DNA of 64,000 nt from Klebsiella aerogenes. Lineage in GTDB: Bacteria; Pseudomonadota; Gammaproteobacteria; Enterobacterales; Enterobacteriaceae. Of the stretch, positions 9,692 to 19,087 are shown piece after piece; within the stretch, counting starts at the first letter, position 1, and each line of letters opens with the position of its first letter. The stretch is from the NCBI GenBank assembly GCA_029027985.1, contig CP119076.1:2974422-3038421 (forward strand). Reading direction: 5' to 3'. Made by a program: the position numbers and the translations under genes. The notes beneath the pieces were generated by a model. It saw nothing but the letters and a program-made list of their open reading frames with translations, was not told the DNA's origin and did no database searches.

Positions 9692-11227
9692 TTAGATCGT
9701 GCGGCGGGTAAACTCTTTCAGGCGGAAGCCCAGCAGCAGCAAGGTTGCGAAATAAGCGACCACACCCGTGACTACCACAGCCATCAGACGCATCAGGCGG
9801 AACGGCATCGTCCCCTGCGACCACTCCGGCATCAGGTACATCATGCCAAGTAGCGCCGCGGCCATGACCAGCACCGCAATCACCAGACGCAGCAGGAACA
9901 TGAACCAGCCCGGCTGCGGCGTGAAGATTTTCTGCTTACGCAACTGCCAGTAGAGCAGCGCGGCGTTCAGACAGGCCGCCAGGCCGATCGACAGCGACAG
10001 CCCGGCATGCTTCAGCGGGCCAATAAATGCCAGGTTCATTACCTGCGTCATAATCAAGGTGATAATGGCGATTTTGACCGGCGTTTTGATATCCTGGCGC
10101 GAATAAAAGCCCGGCGCCAACACTTTCACCACAATCAACCCCATCAGCCCGACCGAGTAAGCCACCAGCGCACGCTGCGTCATCGCCGCATCAAAAGCGT
10201 TGAATTTACCATACTGGAACAGCGAGACCGTCAGCGGTTTAGCAAGGATGCCCAATGCCACCGCGCTTGGCAACGCCAGCAGGAAGCACAGGCGCAACCC
10301 CCAATCCATCAGGCGGCAGTACTCATCATGGTTACCGCTGGCGAAACTTTTTGACAGCGACGGCAACAGGATAGTCCCCAAGGCGACGCCTAGCACGCCA
10401 GAAGGGAATTCCATCAGTCGATCCGCGTAGTACATCCACGATACCGAACCGGAAACCAGGAAAGAGGCAAAAATAGTGTTAATAATGAGCGAGATTTGGC
10501 TGACAGAGACACCGAGAATCGCCGGTCCCATCTGCTTTACGACGCGAATCGCCCCGGCATCTTTCAGGTTGACGCGCGGCAGCACCAGCATGCCGATTTT
10601 TTTCAGATGTGGCAGTTGATACGCCAGTTGCAGAATACCGCCCACGGTCACCGCCCACGCCATCGCCAGCATCGGCGGATGGAAATAAGGCGCGGCGAAC
10701 AACGCAAAGCCGATCATACTGACATTAAGGAAGGTCGGCGCAAAGGCAGGAACCGAGAAACGGTTCCAGGTGTTAAGAATCGCCCCTACCAGTGATGCCA
10801 GTGAAATCAATAAAATATAAGGAAAGGTGATGCGCAACAACTGCGTGGTCAGCGCAAATTTATCCGGCGTATCGGCAAAGCCGGGAGCGGTAATGGTGAT
10901 AACCCACGGCGCGGCAAGCATCCCCAGCACCGTGACCAACGCCAGCACCAGCGTCAACAGCCCGGAGACGTAAGAGATAAACACACGCGTTGCATCCTCG
11001 CCCTGCTTGCTCTTATATTCGGCCAGGATCGGCACAAACGCCTGGGAAAAGGCGCCTTCAGCAAAAATGCGTCGTAAAAGGTTTGGTAATTTGAACGCGA
11101 CAAAAAAGGCGTCAGTGGCCATCCCTGCGCCGAAAATACGCGCGACAATCGCATCGCGCGCAAAGCCCAGCACGCGCGAGAACATGGTCATCGAGCTGAC
11201 TGCCGCTAATGATTTTAAAAGATTCAT
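9692..11227 (-). CDS. murJ: Lipid II flippase MurJ (MviN)
   Basis: A 511-residue MOP-superfamily integral membrane protein that flips lipid II across the inner membrane, essential for peptidoglycan synthesis. It begins [25 protein letters not shown] and has about 14 hydrophobic segments; the conserved charged residues near the N-terminus (R in [12 protein letters not shown], the [15 protein letters not shown] loop) are present. Six extra in-frame codons lie upstream; the MNLLKS start matches the E. coli length. A terminator separates it from mviM upstream. In E. coli the flg cluster follows; here a LysR/MFS pair does. Confidence 0.97.
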   Translation of the reverse strand: MNLLKSLAAVSSMTMFSRVLGFARDAIVARIFGAGMATDAFFVAFKLPNLLRRIFAEGAFSQAFVPILAEYKSKQGEDATRVFISYVSGLLTLVLALVTVLGMLAAPWVITITAPGFADTPDKFALTTQLLRITFPYILLISLASLVGAILNTWNRFSVPAFAPTFLNVSMIGFALFAAPYFHPPMLAMAWAVTVGGILQLAYQLPHLKKIGMLVLPRVNLKDAGAIRVVKQMGPAILGVSVSQISLIINTIFASFLVSGSVSWMYYADRLMEFPSGVLGVALGTILLPSLSKSFASGNHDEYCRLMDWGLRLCFLLALPSAVALGILAKPLTVSLFQYGKFNAFDAAMTQRALVAYSVGLMGLIVVKVLAPGFYSRQDIKTPVKIAIITLIMTQVMNLAFIGPLKHAGLSLSIGLAACLNAALLYWQLRKQKIFTPQPGWFMFLLRLVIAVLVMAAALLGMMYLMPEWSQGTMPFRLMRLMAVVVTGVVAYFATLLLLGFRLKEFTRRTI

Positions 11228-11255
11228 TACTGTTTTATTCCACAACCCATGGAGT

Positions 11256-11277
11256 AAAACGCCCGCAAAAGCGGGCG
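11256..11277 (-). terminator. Terminator between mviM and murJ
   Basis: A stem CGCCCGC/GCGGGCG on an AAAA loop, with TTTTAC following on the minus strand. It suggests that murJ is not simply read through from mviM. Confidence 0.65.
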
Positions 11278-11340
11278 CTGGAAAGTGGCGATAGTCTACC
11301 GGGTTCGCAATGAATTACTACTATCAGTTGTTACAACCAA

Positions 11341-12264
11341 TTATTCACTCATCGCTTCGCGCCACAGCTTCTCGACGATGCGCTGTGCCAGAAGCGCCTG
11401 TTCGCCCGCGGTTTCGGGAACAGTCTGATTTTGCACACATTCGATGAAATGACGCGCGCAACCGTCAAATCCACGCTGTTCGAGCGTCGTTTGCCAACCG
11501 GGCGCCGGACGCCGCACGAGGCCGCTACCACGTTCCTCCTGCCACTCGCGCATATCGCCCACCTCGTACAGCCCGCCATCGGTTACCGCCTGTACCCATT
11601 CGCGCTGGCTCCCTGCACGACGGTGCATGCTGGTCGTTATCTGCAGTTGAGCCGCGCTGAAGTGGTGTTCGGCATAGAGCATTTCACCCTGCGCGCTGGT
11701 TTGCAGAATGCCGCCGTCAAGGCGCGCTTTGTCGCCCGCCAGCCATAGCGCGGTATCGACAACATGCAAATAATCATCCAGGAGGGTAAATCGCAGATCG
11801 TTGCCCACGCTATCGCTACGATGTTTATCCATCCGCAACGAAGCAGCTTCATTTAGATGCGCTTTCAGTTCACGGTACAGCGGCGCAAAACGGCGGTTGA
11901 ATCCCACCATTAACGTCAGCCGACGACGAGTCGCCAGTTCGACCAACGACTCAGCGTCGCTAAGCTTATCCGCCAGCGGTTTATCAACGCACACATGAAC
12001 CCCGGCATTCAGCAGACGATGAACCACCTCATAATGTGAAGCCGTTGACGTATGCACAAAGACCGCATCGCATTGCGCCGCCAGCGCATCCAGCGACTCA
12101 GCATACGGGATACGCCAGGTCTCGCAGATACGCAGCGCTTTCTCTTTACCTGGCGACCAGGCCGCCTGTAGCGTCCAGCCATCGGCGGCGCCGAGCACCG
12201 GCAGCCAGGCTTTTTGCGCAATACCGCCTAATCCAACCACGCCTACGCGTAATTTCGCCGTCAC
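11341..12264 (-). CDS. mviM: Gfo/Idh/MocA-family oxidoreductase MviM (YceM)
   Basis: A 307-residue NAD(P)-dependent dehydrogenase-like protein with an N-terminal Rossmann fold (VGVVGLGGIAQKAW, residues 8-21) and the family motif VCVDKPLAD near residue 92; the C-terminal half is the Gfo/Idh/MocA alpha/beta domain. Its substrate is not established. The start is GTG, 2 bases after the yceH stop codon, with the Shine-Dalgarno AGGAG overlapping the end of yceH, so translational coupling is likely. Order and spacing match enterobacterial yceH-mviM-murJ. Confidence 0.92.
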   Translation of the reverse strand: MTAKLRVGVVGLGGIAQKAWLPVLGAADGWTLQAAWSPGKEKALRICETWRIPYAESLDALAAQCDAVFVHTSTASHYEVVHRLLNAGVHVCVDKPLADKLSDAESLVELATRRRLTLMVGFNRRFAPLYRELKAHLNEAASLRMDKHRSDSVGNDLRFTLLDDYLHVVDTALWLAGDKARLDGGILQTSAQGEMLYAEHHFSAAQLQITTSMHRRAGSQREWVQAVTDGGLYEVGDMREWQEERGSGLVRRPAPGWQTTLEQRGFDGCARHFIECVQNQTVPETAGEQALLAQRIVEKLWREAMSE

Positions 12265-12266
12265 GG

Positions 12267-12914
12267 TTACTCTCCTAAATGTGCCAGTAATGAATCAAGT
12301 CGAACTTTGAGCTCAGCCACTTCATCTTCCAGCGCTTCGACCCTTGTCTGCAGATCGTCATTCGGCGGCGAAACGGCTTCTACCGCGGTAATCAACGAAT
12401 CCATATCGTCGCAGAACAGGTGCATATAGCGGCTTTCACGTTTACCGGGCTCACGCGGTAGCCGGGCGACATACGGGCCATCTTCGCGATTGGCCAGGTT
12501 CTCAAGGGTATTTTCCACCTCAGCCATATCGCGGAATTCATACATCCGCTGCGCGCGGCTGCGTAGCTCGCCCGGCGTTTGCGCCCCACGCAGCAACAGG
12601 GTGGCGACGATAGCGACTTCGGCCGCCGTCAGCTTAAGATCGCCGAATTCAGAGTTGCAGAAGCGCTGTTCATATTTGGTCACCCGGTTGCCAAAACCGC
12701 TTACCGTACGCAGGTAATGACGTTTGACCAGTTCATCCAGCAGATCCTGCACATCACTTTCAGCCAGCGATAGCACCGGCTCGCGATTCGTTTTCTGGTT
12801 ACAGGCGGTGACCACCGCATTGACCGACAGCGGATACTGTTCCGGCGTCGTGACCTGTTTCTCCAGCAGGCAGCCAATGACGCGCGCTTCATGCGCGGTT
12901 AACTGATATTTCAT
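12267..12914 (-). CDS. yceH: YceH, DUF480 family
   Basis: A 215-residue DUF480 protein starting [20 protein letters not shown]. The family has two tandem winged-helix domains and is of unknown role. The C-terminus (about residues 185-215: [19 protein letters not shown]) is a short predicted coiled coil with heptad leucines and valines. A GGAG Shine-Dalgarno precedes the ATG. It is followed within 2 bases by mviM and lies 10 bases after rimJ, so the three probably form one operon. Confidence 0.93.
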   Translation of the reverse strand: MKYQLTAHEARVIGCLLEKQVTTPEQYPLSVNAVVTACNQKTNREPVLSLAESDVQDLLDELVKRHYLRTVSGFGNRVTKYEQRFCNSEFGDLKLTAAEVAIVATLLLRGAQTPGELRSRAQRMYEFRDMAEVENTLENLANREDGPYVARLPREPGKRESRYMHLFCDDMDSLITAVEAVSPPNDDLQTRVEALEDEVAELKVRLDSLLAHLGE

Positions 12915-12924
12915 GTTGTCTCCT

Positions 12925-13509
12925 TTAGCGACCCGGAGTCCAGTCTGGGGCCGTCAACGCCGTCAATACATGGTCGCGCCATTGGCCATCGATGAGCAGA
13001 TAGTCTTTCGCGTAACCCTCTTTTTCAAAACCGAGGCGGGCAAGCAGGTCGCCGCTGCGTTTGTTATGCGGCATATAGTTTGCCATGATGCGATGAACAT
13101 GCTGCGTGCGTTGCATATAACGAATCGCCGCGATCAGCGCCTCATACATCAGCCCCTGCCCTTGCCACTTCTCGCCAATGGAATAGCCAAGGTAACAAGC
13201 ATGGAAAGAGCCGCGCACCACGTTAGAAAAATTCGCCACGCCAATAATTTCTTTCTCATCGGGATCGAGGAGTGCGAAATAGAATGCCGAGCCCTGTTTA
13301 TGAAACTCCGCAATCATCGATAAGCGCGCCTGCCAGCCAGAGGGATAACAGTGGCTTTCATCACGTACCGGCTCCCAGGGTTTCAGGAACCCTTTGTTCT
13401 CCGCGTAGTAATCAGCCAGACGCCAGGCGTCACGATCGTGAACCAGCCTCACCACCAGCCGGTCCGTCGTCAAACGCACCTTAGGCACGTTACTGCGATA
13501 GCCAAACAT
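12925..13509 (-). CDS. rimJ: Ribosomal protein S5 alanine N-acetyltransferase RimJ
   Basis: A 194-residue GNAT acetyltransferase that acetylates the N-terminal alanine of ribosomal protein S5. The GNAT core is visible: the acetyl-CoA loop in [15 protein letters not shown] (about residues 111-125), followed by the helix ending in [11 protein letters not shown] and [14 protein letters not shown]. It starts [18 protein letters not shown] with a good AGGAGTGAGG ribosome site. It is first of a probable rimJ-yceH-mviM operon and divergent from mdtH, as in E. coli. Confidence 0.94.
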   Translation of the reverse strand: MFGYRSNVPKVRLTTDRLVVRLVHDRDAWRLADYYAENKGFLKPWEPVRDESHCYPSGWQARLSMIAEFHKQGSAFYFALLDPDEKEIIGVANFSNVVRGSFHACYLGYSIGEKWQGQGLMYEALIAAIRYMQRTQHVHRIMANYMPHNKRSGDLLARLGFEKEGYAKDYLLIDGQWRDHVLTALTAPDWTPGR

Positions 13510-13736
13510 TCCTCACTCCTGTTCCCTGACCTAAACTGATTACTTTTACTATACCTTCCCTGAGTGAAGGTGTGAAAACAGCAACATACCATTTTCTGCA
13601 CCAACTCCGCTTTTCGATGAATAGACTCAATCGATCTTGATTTTTGATAAAAAAATATTGTCACCGGTACGCTGGGAAAATCACTGCCGCCCCCGCAGAA
13701 TATCTAAGCTTATCTCTCTTTTTCCCTGGAGGGGAA

Positions 13737-14945
13737 ATGTCCCGCGTATCGCAGGCAAGGAGCCTGGGTAAATATTTCCTGTTAGTCGACAACATGCTGG
13801 TTGTTCTCGGCTTTTTTGTCGTATTTCCTCTCATCTCGATCCGCTTTGTCGACCAAATGGGCTGGGCGGCGCTGATGGTCGGGATTGCGCTGGGCCTGCG
13901 TCAGTTGGTGCAACAAGGGTTAGGCATCTTTGGCGGGGCGATTGCTGACCGCTTTGGCGCCAAACCGATGATTGTCACCGGCATGCTGATGCGCGCGGGC
14001 GGCTTTGCCGCGATGGCGGTTGCTCATGAACCCTGGGTGTTATGGCTCTCCTGTGTTTTGTCCGGGCTGGGCGGCACCCTGTTTGACCCGCCGCGAGCGG
14101 CGCTGGTGGTCAAACTGGTGCGTCCGCACCAGCGTGGTCGCTTCTTCTCGATCCTGATGATGCAGGACAGCGCGGGCGCGGTGATCGGCGCCCTGCTCGG
14201 CAGTTGGCTGCTACAGTACGATTTTCGCCTGGTCTGCAGCGCGGGCGCGGCGCTGTTTATCGCCTGCGCGGCGTTTAATGCCTGGTACCTGCCAGCCTGG
14301 AAACTCTCGACCGTCAGAACTCCCGTTCGCGAAGGCCTGGGTCTGGTATTACGCGACAAGCGTTTCGTCACCTACGTGCTGACCCTAACCGGCTACTACA
14401 TGCTGGCGGTGCAGGTCATGCTGATGCTGCCGATTATGGTCAACGATATCGCCGGTTCCCCGGCGGCAGTTAAATGGATGTACGCCATTGAAGCCACGAT
14501 TTCACTGACGCTGCTGTACCCCATCGCCCGCTGGAGCGAGAAACGTTTTCGTCTCGAACATCGTCTGATGGCCGGCTTGCTCGTCATGACGGTCGCCATG
14601 TTGCCGATTGGCTTAACCAGTACGTTGCAGCAGCTATTCACGCTGATCTGCATCTTCTATATGGGGTCAATCATCGCCGAACCCGCACGCGAAACGCTGG
14701 GGGCTTCTCTGGCCGACGCCCGCGCCCGTGGCAGCTACATGGGTTTTAGCCGTTTAGGCCTGGCCTTCGGCGGCGCCCTCGGCTATGCCGGCGGCGGCTG
14801 GCTGTTCGATGCGGGTAAAGCGGTCAATCAGCCAGAGCTGCCGTGGCTAATGCTCGGGATCATCGGCTTTGCGACTTTCGTCGCGCTATGGTGGCAGTTT
14901 AGCCAGAAACGTTCGGCTTCCGGCATGCTTGAACCGCGAACCTGA
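13737..14945 (+). CDS. mdtH: MFS multidrug efflux protein MdtH
   Basis: A 402-residue 12-helix major facilitator; E. coli MdtH contributes to quinolone resistance when overproduced. It starts [19 protein letters not shown] after a GGAGGGG ribosome site; the frame extends 31 codons upstream without support. MFS motif A appears as [15 protein letters not shown] (near residues 65-79). Divergent from rimJ and followed by yceB, as in E. coli. Confidence 0.95.
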   Translation: MSRVSQARSLGKYFLLVDNMLVVLGFFVVFPLISIRFVDQMGWAALMVGIALGLRQLVQQGLGIFGGAIADRFGAKPMIVTGMLMRAGGFAAMAVAHEPWVLWLSCVLSGLGGTLFDPPRAALVVKLVRPHQRGRFFSILMMQDSAGAVIGALLGSWLLQYDFRLVCSAGAALFIACAAFNAWYLPAWKLSTVRTPVREGLGLVLRDKRFVTYVLTLTGYYMLAVQVMLMLPIMVNDIAGSPAAVKWMYAIEATISLTLLYPIARWSEKRFRLEHRLMAGLLVMTVAMLPIGLTSTLQQLFTLICIFYMGSIIAEPARETLGASLADARARGSYMGFSRLGLAFGGALGYAGGGWLFDAGKAVNQPELPWLMLGIIGFATFVALWWQFSQKRSASGMLEPRT

Positions 14946-15059
14946 GCATTGCCCACAAGGGTTATCCTTATTTTCAGCATTTTCCGCTGGTACCGGCAGG
15001 ACTAGCAGACCATGCTGCTTTGTGTCAGGATTAGCCATGGCATGACGTTGAGGAACCCA

Positions 15060-15620
15060 ATGAAAAAGATGTTGATCGCGGCCGCGCTGATAGTCAGCGG
15101 CCTTCTGAGCGGCTGTAACCAGCTGACGCAGTATTCCGTTAGCGAGCAAGAAATTAACCAGGCGCTGCAGAAACGTAATCACTTTGCCAAGGATATCGGC
15201 CTGCCTGGCGTGGCGGATGCGCATATTGAACTGCAAAACCTGACCAGCGCCATCGGTCGTGAAGAGCCGAACAAAGTGGTGCTGAGCGGCACGGCGAATC
15301 TGGATCTCAATTCGCTGTTCGGTAATCAAAAAGCGACTATCGACCTGAAGTTGAAAGCGCTGCCGGTATTTAATAAAGAACAAGGCGCGATTTACCTGCG
15401 AGAGATGGAAGTGGTCGATGCCCAGGTTAAGCCGGAAAAGCTGACCTCCGTCGTGCAAACACTGATCCCTTATCTGAATCAATCGCTGCGCAGCTATTTC
15501 AACCAACAGCCAGCCTACGTTCTGCGTGAAGACGCCAGCACCGGGGAAGCATTGGCTAAGAAATACGCGAAAGGCATTGAAGTGAAACCGGGCGAGATCA
15601 TCATCCCCTTCACTGATTAA
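15060..15620 (+). CDS. yceB: YceB, DUF1439 lipoprotein
   Basis: A 186-residue outer-membrane-type lipoprotein. The signal peptide MKKMLIAAALIVSGLLSGC ends in the lipobox LLSG-C, so Cys19 should be lipidated; residue +2 is Asn, not the Asp inner-membrane retention signal. The mature part is a DUF1439 domain of unknown function. The frame opens 16 codons upstream, but only the MKKM start gives a signal peptide. It lies alone between mdtH and pyrC with its own terminator. Confidence 0.92.
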   Translation: MKKMLIAAALIVSGLLSGCNQLTQYSVSEQEINQALQKRNHFAKDIGLPGVADAHIELQNLTSAIGREEPNKVVLSGTANLDLNSLFGNQKATIDLKLKALPVFNKEQGAIYLREMEVVDAQVKPEKLTSVVQTLIPYLNQSLRSYFNQQPAYVLREDASTGEALAKKYAKGIEVKPGEIIIPFTD

Positions 15621-15626
15621 TCAATA

Positions 15627-15656
15627 AGGGCGCTCAGCGGGCGCCCTTAATTTTTT
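15627..15656 (+). terminator. yceB terminator
   Basis: An AAGGGCGC/GCGCCCTT-type stem 6 bases after the yceB stop codon, followed by AATTTTTT. Confidence 0.85.
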
Positions 15657-15672
15657 ACGGAAATGAGTGCAA

Positions 15673-15688
15673 AGGAAAACGTTTCCGC
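15673..15688. promoter_or_regulatory. PurR operator upstream of pyrC
   Basis: AGGAAAACGTTTCCGC carries the AAACGTTT core of PurR boxes and agrees with the site I recall upstream of E. coli pyrC, which PurR represses in response to purines. A TATCCT -10 element follows at 15690-15695. Confidence 0.8.
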
Positions 15689-15701
15689 TTATCCTTAGTG
15701 C

Positions 15702-15742
15702 CCGGCAAAAACAGCCCTGATGACTGAATCTATTAGCCGGAG
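15702..15742 (+). promoter_or_regulatory. pyrC leader hairpin sequestering the ribosome site
   Basis: CCGGC at 15702-15706 can pair with GCCGG at 15736-15740, which overlaps the GGAG ribosome site (15739-15742) seven bases before the pyrC ATG. In E. coli, CTP level shifts the pyrC start nucleotide so that only longer transcripts form this hairpin and are poorly translated. The same layout is visible here; the start-site switch itself is inferred. Confidence 0.7.
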
Positions 15743-15748
15743 CCTTCC

Positions 15749-16795
15749 ATGACAGCACAACCCCAGGTATTGAAAATCCGCCGCCCAGACGACTGGCATA
15801 TCCACCTACGTGATGACGATATGTTAAAAACCGTCGTGCCTTATACCAGTGAGTTTTATGGCCGGGCGATTGTGATGCCGAATCTGGTGCCGCCGGTCAC
15901 CACCGTCGATGCTGCCATTGCTTACCGCCAGCGAATTATTGACGCCATTCCCGCCGGGCACGATTTCACCCCCCTGATGACCTGCTACCTGACCGATACC
16001 CTTGATCCGGCAGAGCTGGAGCGCGGCTTCCAGGAAGGCGTTTTCACCGCCGCCAAGCTTTATCCGGCTAACGCCACCACCAATTCCAGTCACGGCGTGA
16101 CCAGCACCGATGCCATCATGCCGGTACTTGAACGTATGGAAAAACTGGGCATGCCGCTGCTGGTGCATGGCGAAGTGACTCACGCGGATATCGACATCTT
16201 CGATCGCGAAGCGCGCTTTATCGACACGGTCATGGAACCGCTACGTCAACGTCTGCCGGGTCTGAAGGTCGTCTTCGAGCACATCACAACCAAAGATGCC
16301 GCCGAATATGTGCGCGATGGCAACGAACTGCTGGCCGCGACGATAACGCCGCAGCACCTGATGTTTAACCGCAACCATATGCTGGTGGGCGGTATTCGCC
16401 CGCATCTCTACTGTCTGCCTATTCTGAAACGCAATATTCACCAGCAGGCGCTGCGCGAACTGGTCGCCAGTGGGTTTAACCGGGCCTTCCTCGGCACCGA
16501 CTCCGCCCCGCACGCGCGTCATCGTAAAGAAGCCAGCTGCGGCTGCGCAGGCTGTTTCAACGCCCCAACGGCGCTTGGCAGCTACGCCACTGTGTTTGAA
16601 GAGATGAATGCGCTGGCGCATTTTGAAGCCTTCTGCTCACTCAACGGTCCGCGTTTCTACGGTCTGCCGGTAAACGACAGCTTCGTTGAACTGGTGCGCG
16701 AAGAAAGCACTGTCGCTGAAAGCATTGCCCTGCCAGGCGATACGCTGGTACCGTTCCTGGCCGGTGAAACCGTACGCTGGACGATGAAGAAATAA
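15749..16795 (+). CDS. pyrC: Dihydroorotase
   Basis: A 348-residue class II dihydroorotase catalysing cyclisation of carbamoyl-aspartate to dihydroorotate, third step of pyrimidine synthesis, in the cytosol. The zinc ligands HIHLRD (His17, His19) are present, as are the carbamylated-lysine segment [12 protein letters not shown] (near residue 103), [16 protein letters not shown] and the C-terminal [13 protein letters not shown] with the catalytic aspartate. The length equals the E. coli enzyme. A PurR box and an attenuating leader hairpin precede it; dinI follows in the same direction under its own SOS promoter. Confidence 0.98.
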   Translation: MTAQPQVLKIRRPDDWHIHLRDDDMLKTVVPYTSEFYGRAIVMPNLVPPVTTVDAAIAYRQRIIDAIPAGHDFTPLMTCYLTDTLDPAELERGFQEGVFTAAKLYPANATTNSSHGVTSTDAIMPVLERMEKLGMPLLVHGEVTHADIDIFDREARFIDTVMEPLRQRLPGLKVVFEHITTKDAAEYVRDGNELLAATITPQHLMFNRNHMLVGGIRPHLYCLPILKRNIHQQALRELVASGFNRAFLGTDSAPHARHRKEASCGCAGCFNAPTALGSYATVFEEMNALAHFEAFCSLNGPRFYGLPVNDSFVELVREESTVAESIALPGDTLVPFLAGETVRWTMKK

Positions 16796-16829
16796 AGTTT
16801 TTCCCCCTGTTGTAAACACGCAGTCATTA

Positions 16830-16845
16830 CTGTATAAATAAACAG
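16830..16845. promoter_or_regulatory. LexA box of dinI
   Basis: CTGTATAAATAAACAG fits CTG-N10-CAG with an AT-rich centre and differs from the ideal SOS box at only two inner positions. It lies 21 bases before the dinI start codon, so dinI should be under LexA control. Confidence 0.92.
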
Positions 16846-16866
16846 TATATTACTCAGGGGGCCATT

Positions 16867-17112
16867 ATGCGTATCGAAGTCTCAATCGCCAAAACCACAG
16901 CCTTACCCAACGGCGCGTTAGAAGCGCTGAATAACGAACTCGCTAAGCGTATCGATCAACAATTCCCTGAGCGCGCAAACCAGGTCACGGTACGCTATGC
17001 CGTCGGCAATAACCTGTCCGTCATTGGCGGTCTGAAAGAAGACAAAGACCGTATCAGTGAAATCCTGCAGGAAACCTGGGAAAGTGCTGACGACTGGTTT
17101 ATCCAGGACTAA
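16867..17112 (+). CDS. dinI: DNA damage-inducible protein I
   Basis: An 81-residue protein that binds RecA filaments and modulates the SOS response, stabilising filaments and inhibiting UmuD cleavage. It starts MRIEVSIAKTTALPNGALEAL and ends in the acidic ESADDWFIQD helix that mimics DNA in the E. coli protein. The length is standard. It follows its LexA box and an AGGGGG ribosome site and has its own terminator, so it is a single-gene SOS unit. Confidence 0.96.
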   Translation: MRIEVSIAKTTALPNGALEALNNELAKRIDQQFPERANQVTVRYAVGNNLSVIGGLKEDKDRISEILQETWESADDWFIQD

Positions 17113-17166
17113 GTCTCAGAGTTTCGCTTCGGCAAAACCAATTTGCTCCCTCATTGTGCTTTTTTT

Positions 17167-17190
17167 GCCGGGTCGCCCCGGCTTTTTTTC
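17167..17190 (+). terminator. dinI terminator
   Basis: GCCGGG/CCCGGC stem with a TCGC-type loop, flanked by T runs on both sides. Confidence 0.85.
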
Positions 17191-17416
17191 TCGCCCTCTC
17201 CACTCAGATTTTTCCTTAATATCCTGATTATTTCCTTAAAAAATAACGAGCCATAGGACGAAATCGCGCAAAAAATCAGCGAATAGCGGAAAGTTTGTCT
17301 CGTTTTATTTATTTTCTCGAGTTTATACTTAACTGCTGATATAATTAACATGCTTCAGAAAACAAGCATTAAACCTCGAGAATTGTTGTCTTTTAACATA
17401 TGAATAAGGGGTTATG

Positions 17417-17671
17417 ATGGAAAAGAATAATGAAGTCATCCAGACCCATCCCCTCGTTGGATGGGACATCAGCACCGTTGATAGCTACGATGCGCTGATG
17501 TTGCGCCTGCACTACCAAAACCCCACTCAAGAAAGCAATAAAGAAGCAGAAATTGGCCAGACGCTATGGCTAACGACGGACGTCGCACGTCAGTTTATTT
17601 CTATTCTGGAAGCAGGAATAGCGAAGATAGAATCTGGCGATTACCAGGCAAATGAGTATCGCAGGCATTAG
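17417..17671 (+). CDS. bssS: Biofilm regulator BssS
   Basis: An 84-residue protein that affects biofilm formation and indole/AI-2 signalling in E. coli; biochemical function unknown. It starts MEKNNEVIQTHPLVGWDIST and ends NEYRRH, matching the family apart from a variable region around residues 35-45 (NPTQESNKEAEI). Two ATGs are adjacent; the second is chosen because it lies 5 bases from the AAGGGG ribosome site whereas the first is only 2 away. A long AT-rich stretch of nearly 200 bases upstream probably holds its promoter. Single gene with its own terminator. Confidence 0.92.
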   Translation: MEKNNEVIQTHPLVGWDISTVDSYDALMLRLHYQNPTQESNKEAEIGQTLWLTTDVARQFISILEAGIAKIESGDYQANEYRRH

Positions 17672-17702
17672 CATCGCCGCTGATGTCTAAATATTCACGG
17701 AA

Positions 17703-17731
17703 CAGGCACCTGCGGGTGCCTGAATTATTTT
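17703..17731 (+). terminator. bssS terminator
   Basis: CAGGCACC/GGGTGCCTG stem with a TGC loop, then AATTATTTTT. Confidence 0.8.
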
Positions 17732-17795
17732 TCTCACTTGTACAACCGGCTGTTGTTAATTACCCTGCTAATAAAACAATAACCCGGAACTCACC

Positions 17796-18914
17796 ATGCA
17801 ATACGACCTCATCATTATCGGTAGCGGCTCTGTCGGCGCTGCCGCTGGCTATTACGCCCGCCGCGCCGGACTAAACGTCCTGATGACCGATGCCCACAAG
17901 CCGCCTCACCAGGAGGGCAGCCATCACGGTAATACCCGTCTGATTCGTCATGCCTATGGTGAAGGCGAAAAGTACGTACCGTTGGTACTACGCGCCCAGC
18001 AACTGTGGGATGAATTTGCGCAAAGCAGCGGCGAGGCCGTATTTGAAAAAACCGGGGTGATTAATCTCGGTCCAGCCAACTCTGACTTTCTCAATAACGT
18101 CGCCCATAGCGCGCGTCAGTTTACGCTCAACGTTGAGGAACTGGATGCCGCGGCGGTGATGAAACGCTGGCCGGAGATCCGCATTCCGCAAGATTATCGG
18201 GCGATTTTCGAACCTGCCTCCGGCGTACTGCGCAGCGAACTGGCCATTGACACCTGGATTCGCCTGGCGCGCGAAGCAGGCTGCGCGCAGCTGTTCAACT
18301 GCCCGGTCACCGCCATTCACCACCACAGCGAGGGGGTGACAATCGATACCGCCGACGGTAGCTACAGCGCCAGGAAACTGCTGATAAGCGCAGGAACCTG
18401 GGTGACCAAATTACTACCGGACCTGCCGATCCAGCCGGTGCGCAAAATTTTCGCCTGGTTCCAGGCCGATGGTCGTTATAGTACGAAGAACAATTTCCCG
18501 GCGTTTACCGGCGAGCTGCCGAATGGCGATCAGTATTACGGTTTCCCGGCAGAAGATAATGAGCTGAAGATTGGCAAACACAATGGCGGTCAGCTTATCT
18601 GTGAACCGGAAGAGCGGAAACCGTTCGGTGCAGTCGCCACCGATGGCTCCGAGTCGTTTAACTTCCTGCGTAACGTGCTGCCCGGTATTGGCGGCTGCCT
18701 GCACGGCGCTTCCTGCACCTACGACAATACGGCGGATGAGGACTTCATCATTGATACCCTTCCCGGCCACGCTAACACGCTGTTGATCACTGGATTAAGC
18801 GGCCACGGTTTCAAATTTGCTCCAGTGCTCGGCGAAATCGCCACGCAGTTTGCACAAGGCGAAACGACGGAGTTTGATCTGACCCCCTTCTCGCTGGCGC
18901 GTTTTTCGCAATAA
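17796..18914 (+). CDS. solA: N-methyl-L-tryptophan oxidase
   Basis: A 372-residue flavoprotein of the monomeric sarcosine oxidase family that oxidatively demethylates N-methyl-tryptophan (and sarcosine weakly), yielding formaldehyde and H2O2. The FAD-binding Rossmann motif [19 protein letters not shown] is at residues 6-24. The cysteine that carries covalent FAD in the family is in [12 protein letters not shown] (near residue 308), and the C-terminal [15 protein letters not shown] is present. The length matches E. coli. It is followed by a terminator and the tiny gene yceO. Confidence 0.95.
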   Translation: MQYDLIIIGSGSVGAAAGYYARRAGLNVLMTDAHKPPHQEGSHHGNTRLIRHAYGEGEKYVPLVLRAQQLWDEFAQSSGEAVFEKTGVINLGPANSDFLNNVAHSARQFTLNVEELDAAAVMKRWPEIRIPQDYRAIFEPASGVLRSELAIDTWIRLAREAGCAQLFNCPVTAIHHHSEGVTIDTADGSYSARKLLISAGTWVTKLLPDLPIQPVRKIFAWFQADGRYSTKNNFPAFTGELPNGDQYYGFPAEDNELKIGKHNGGQLICEPEERKPFGAVATDGSESFNFLRNVLPGIGGCLHGASCTYDNTADEDFIIDTLPGHANTLLITGLSGHGFKFAPVLGEIATQFAQGETTEFDLTPFSLARFSQ

Positions 18915-18932
18915 TAGCCAGCCACAAAAACA

Positions 18933-18956
18933 AAACGGCCTCGATGGAGGCCGTTT
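18933..18956 (+). terminator. solA terminator
   Basis: A perfect 10-bp stem AAACGGCCTC/GAGGCCGTTT with a GATG loop, 18 bases after solA. It overlaps the possible longer start (ATG at 18944) of yceO, which argues against that start. Confidence 0.75.
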
Positions 18957-18973
18957 CATGCTTGAGAACGTTT

Positions 18974-19087
18974 ATGCGTCGCTTGTACCACTGGTTAGTC
19001 AACAACGTGCGCGAGCACTTTATGATTTATCTCGCGCTGTGGCTGCTGTTGGCGGCAATTGATCTCATTTGGTTATGGTTTTACTGA
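18974..19087 (+). CDS. yceO: YceO, 37-residue predicted membrane protein
   Basis: A short reading frame that begins [15 protein letters not shown] and continues into one strongly hydrophobic segment ([20 protein letters not shown]). It corresponds in position and pattern to E. coli YceO (MRRLLHYLINNIREHLM in my memory), a small protein of unknown role. An in-frame ATG ten codons upstream sits inside the solA terminator stem. The last 15 bases overlap the end of trhO on the other strand. No clear ribosome site is seen, so expression is uncertain; conservation of the frame is the main support. Confidence 0.65.
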   Translation: MRRLYHWLVNNVREHFMIYLALWLLLAAIDLIWLWFY

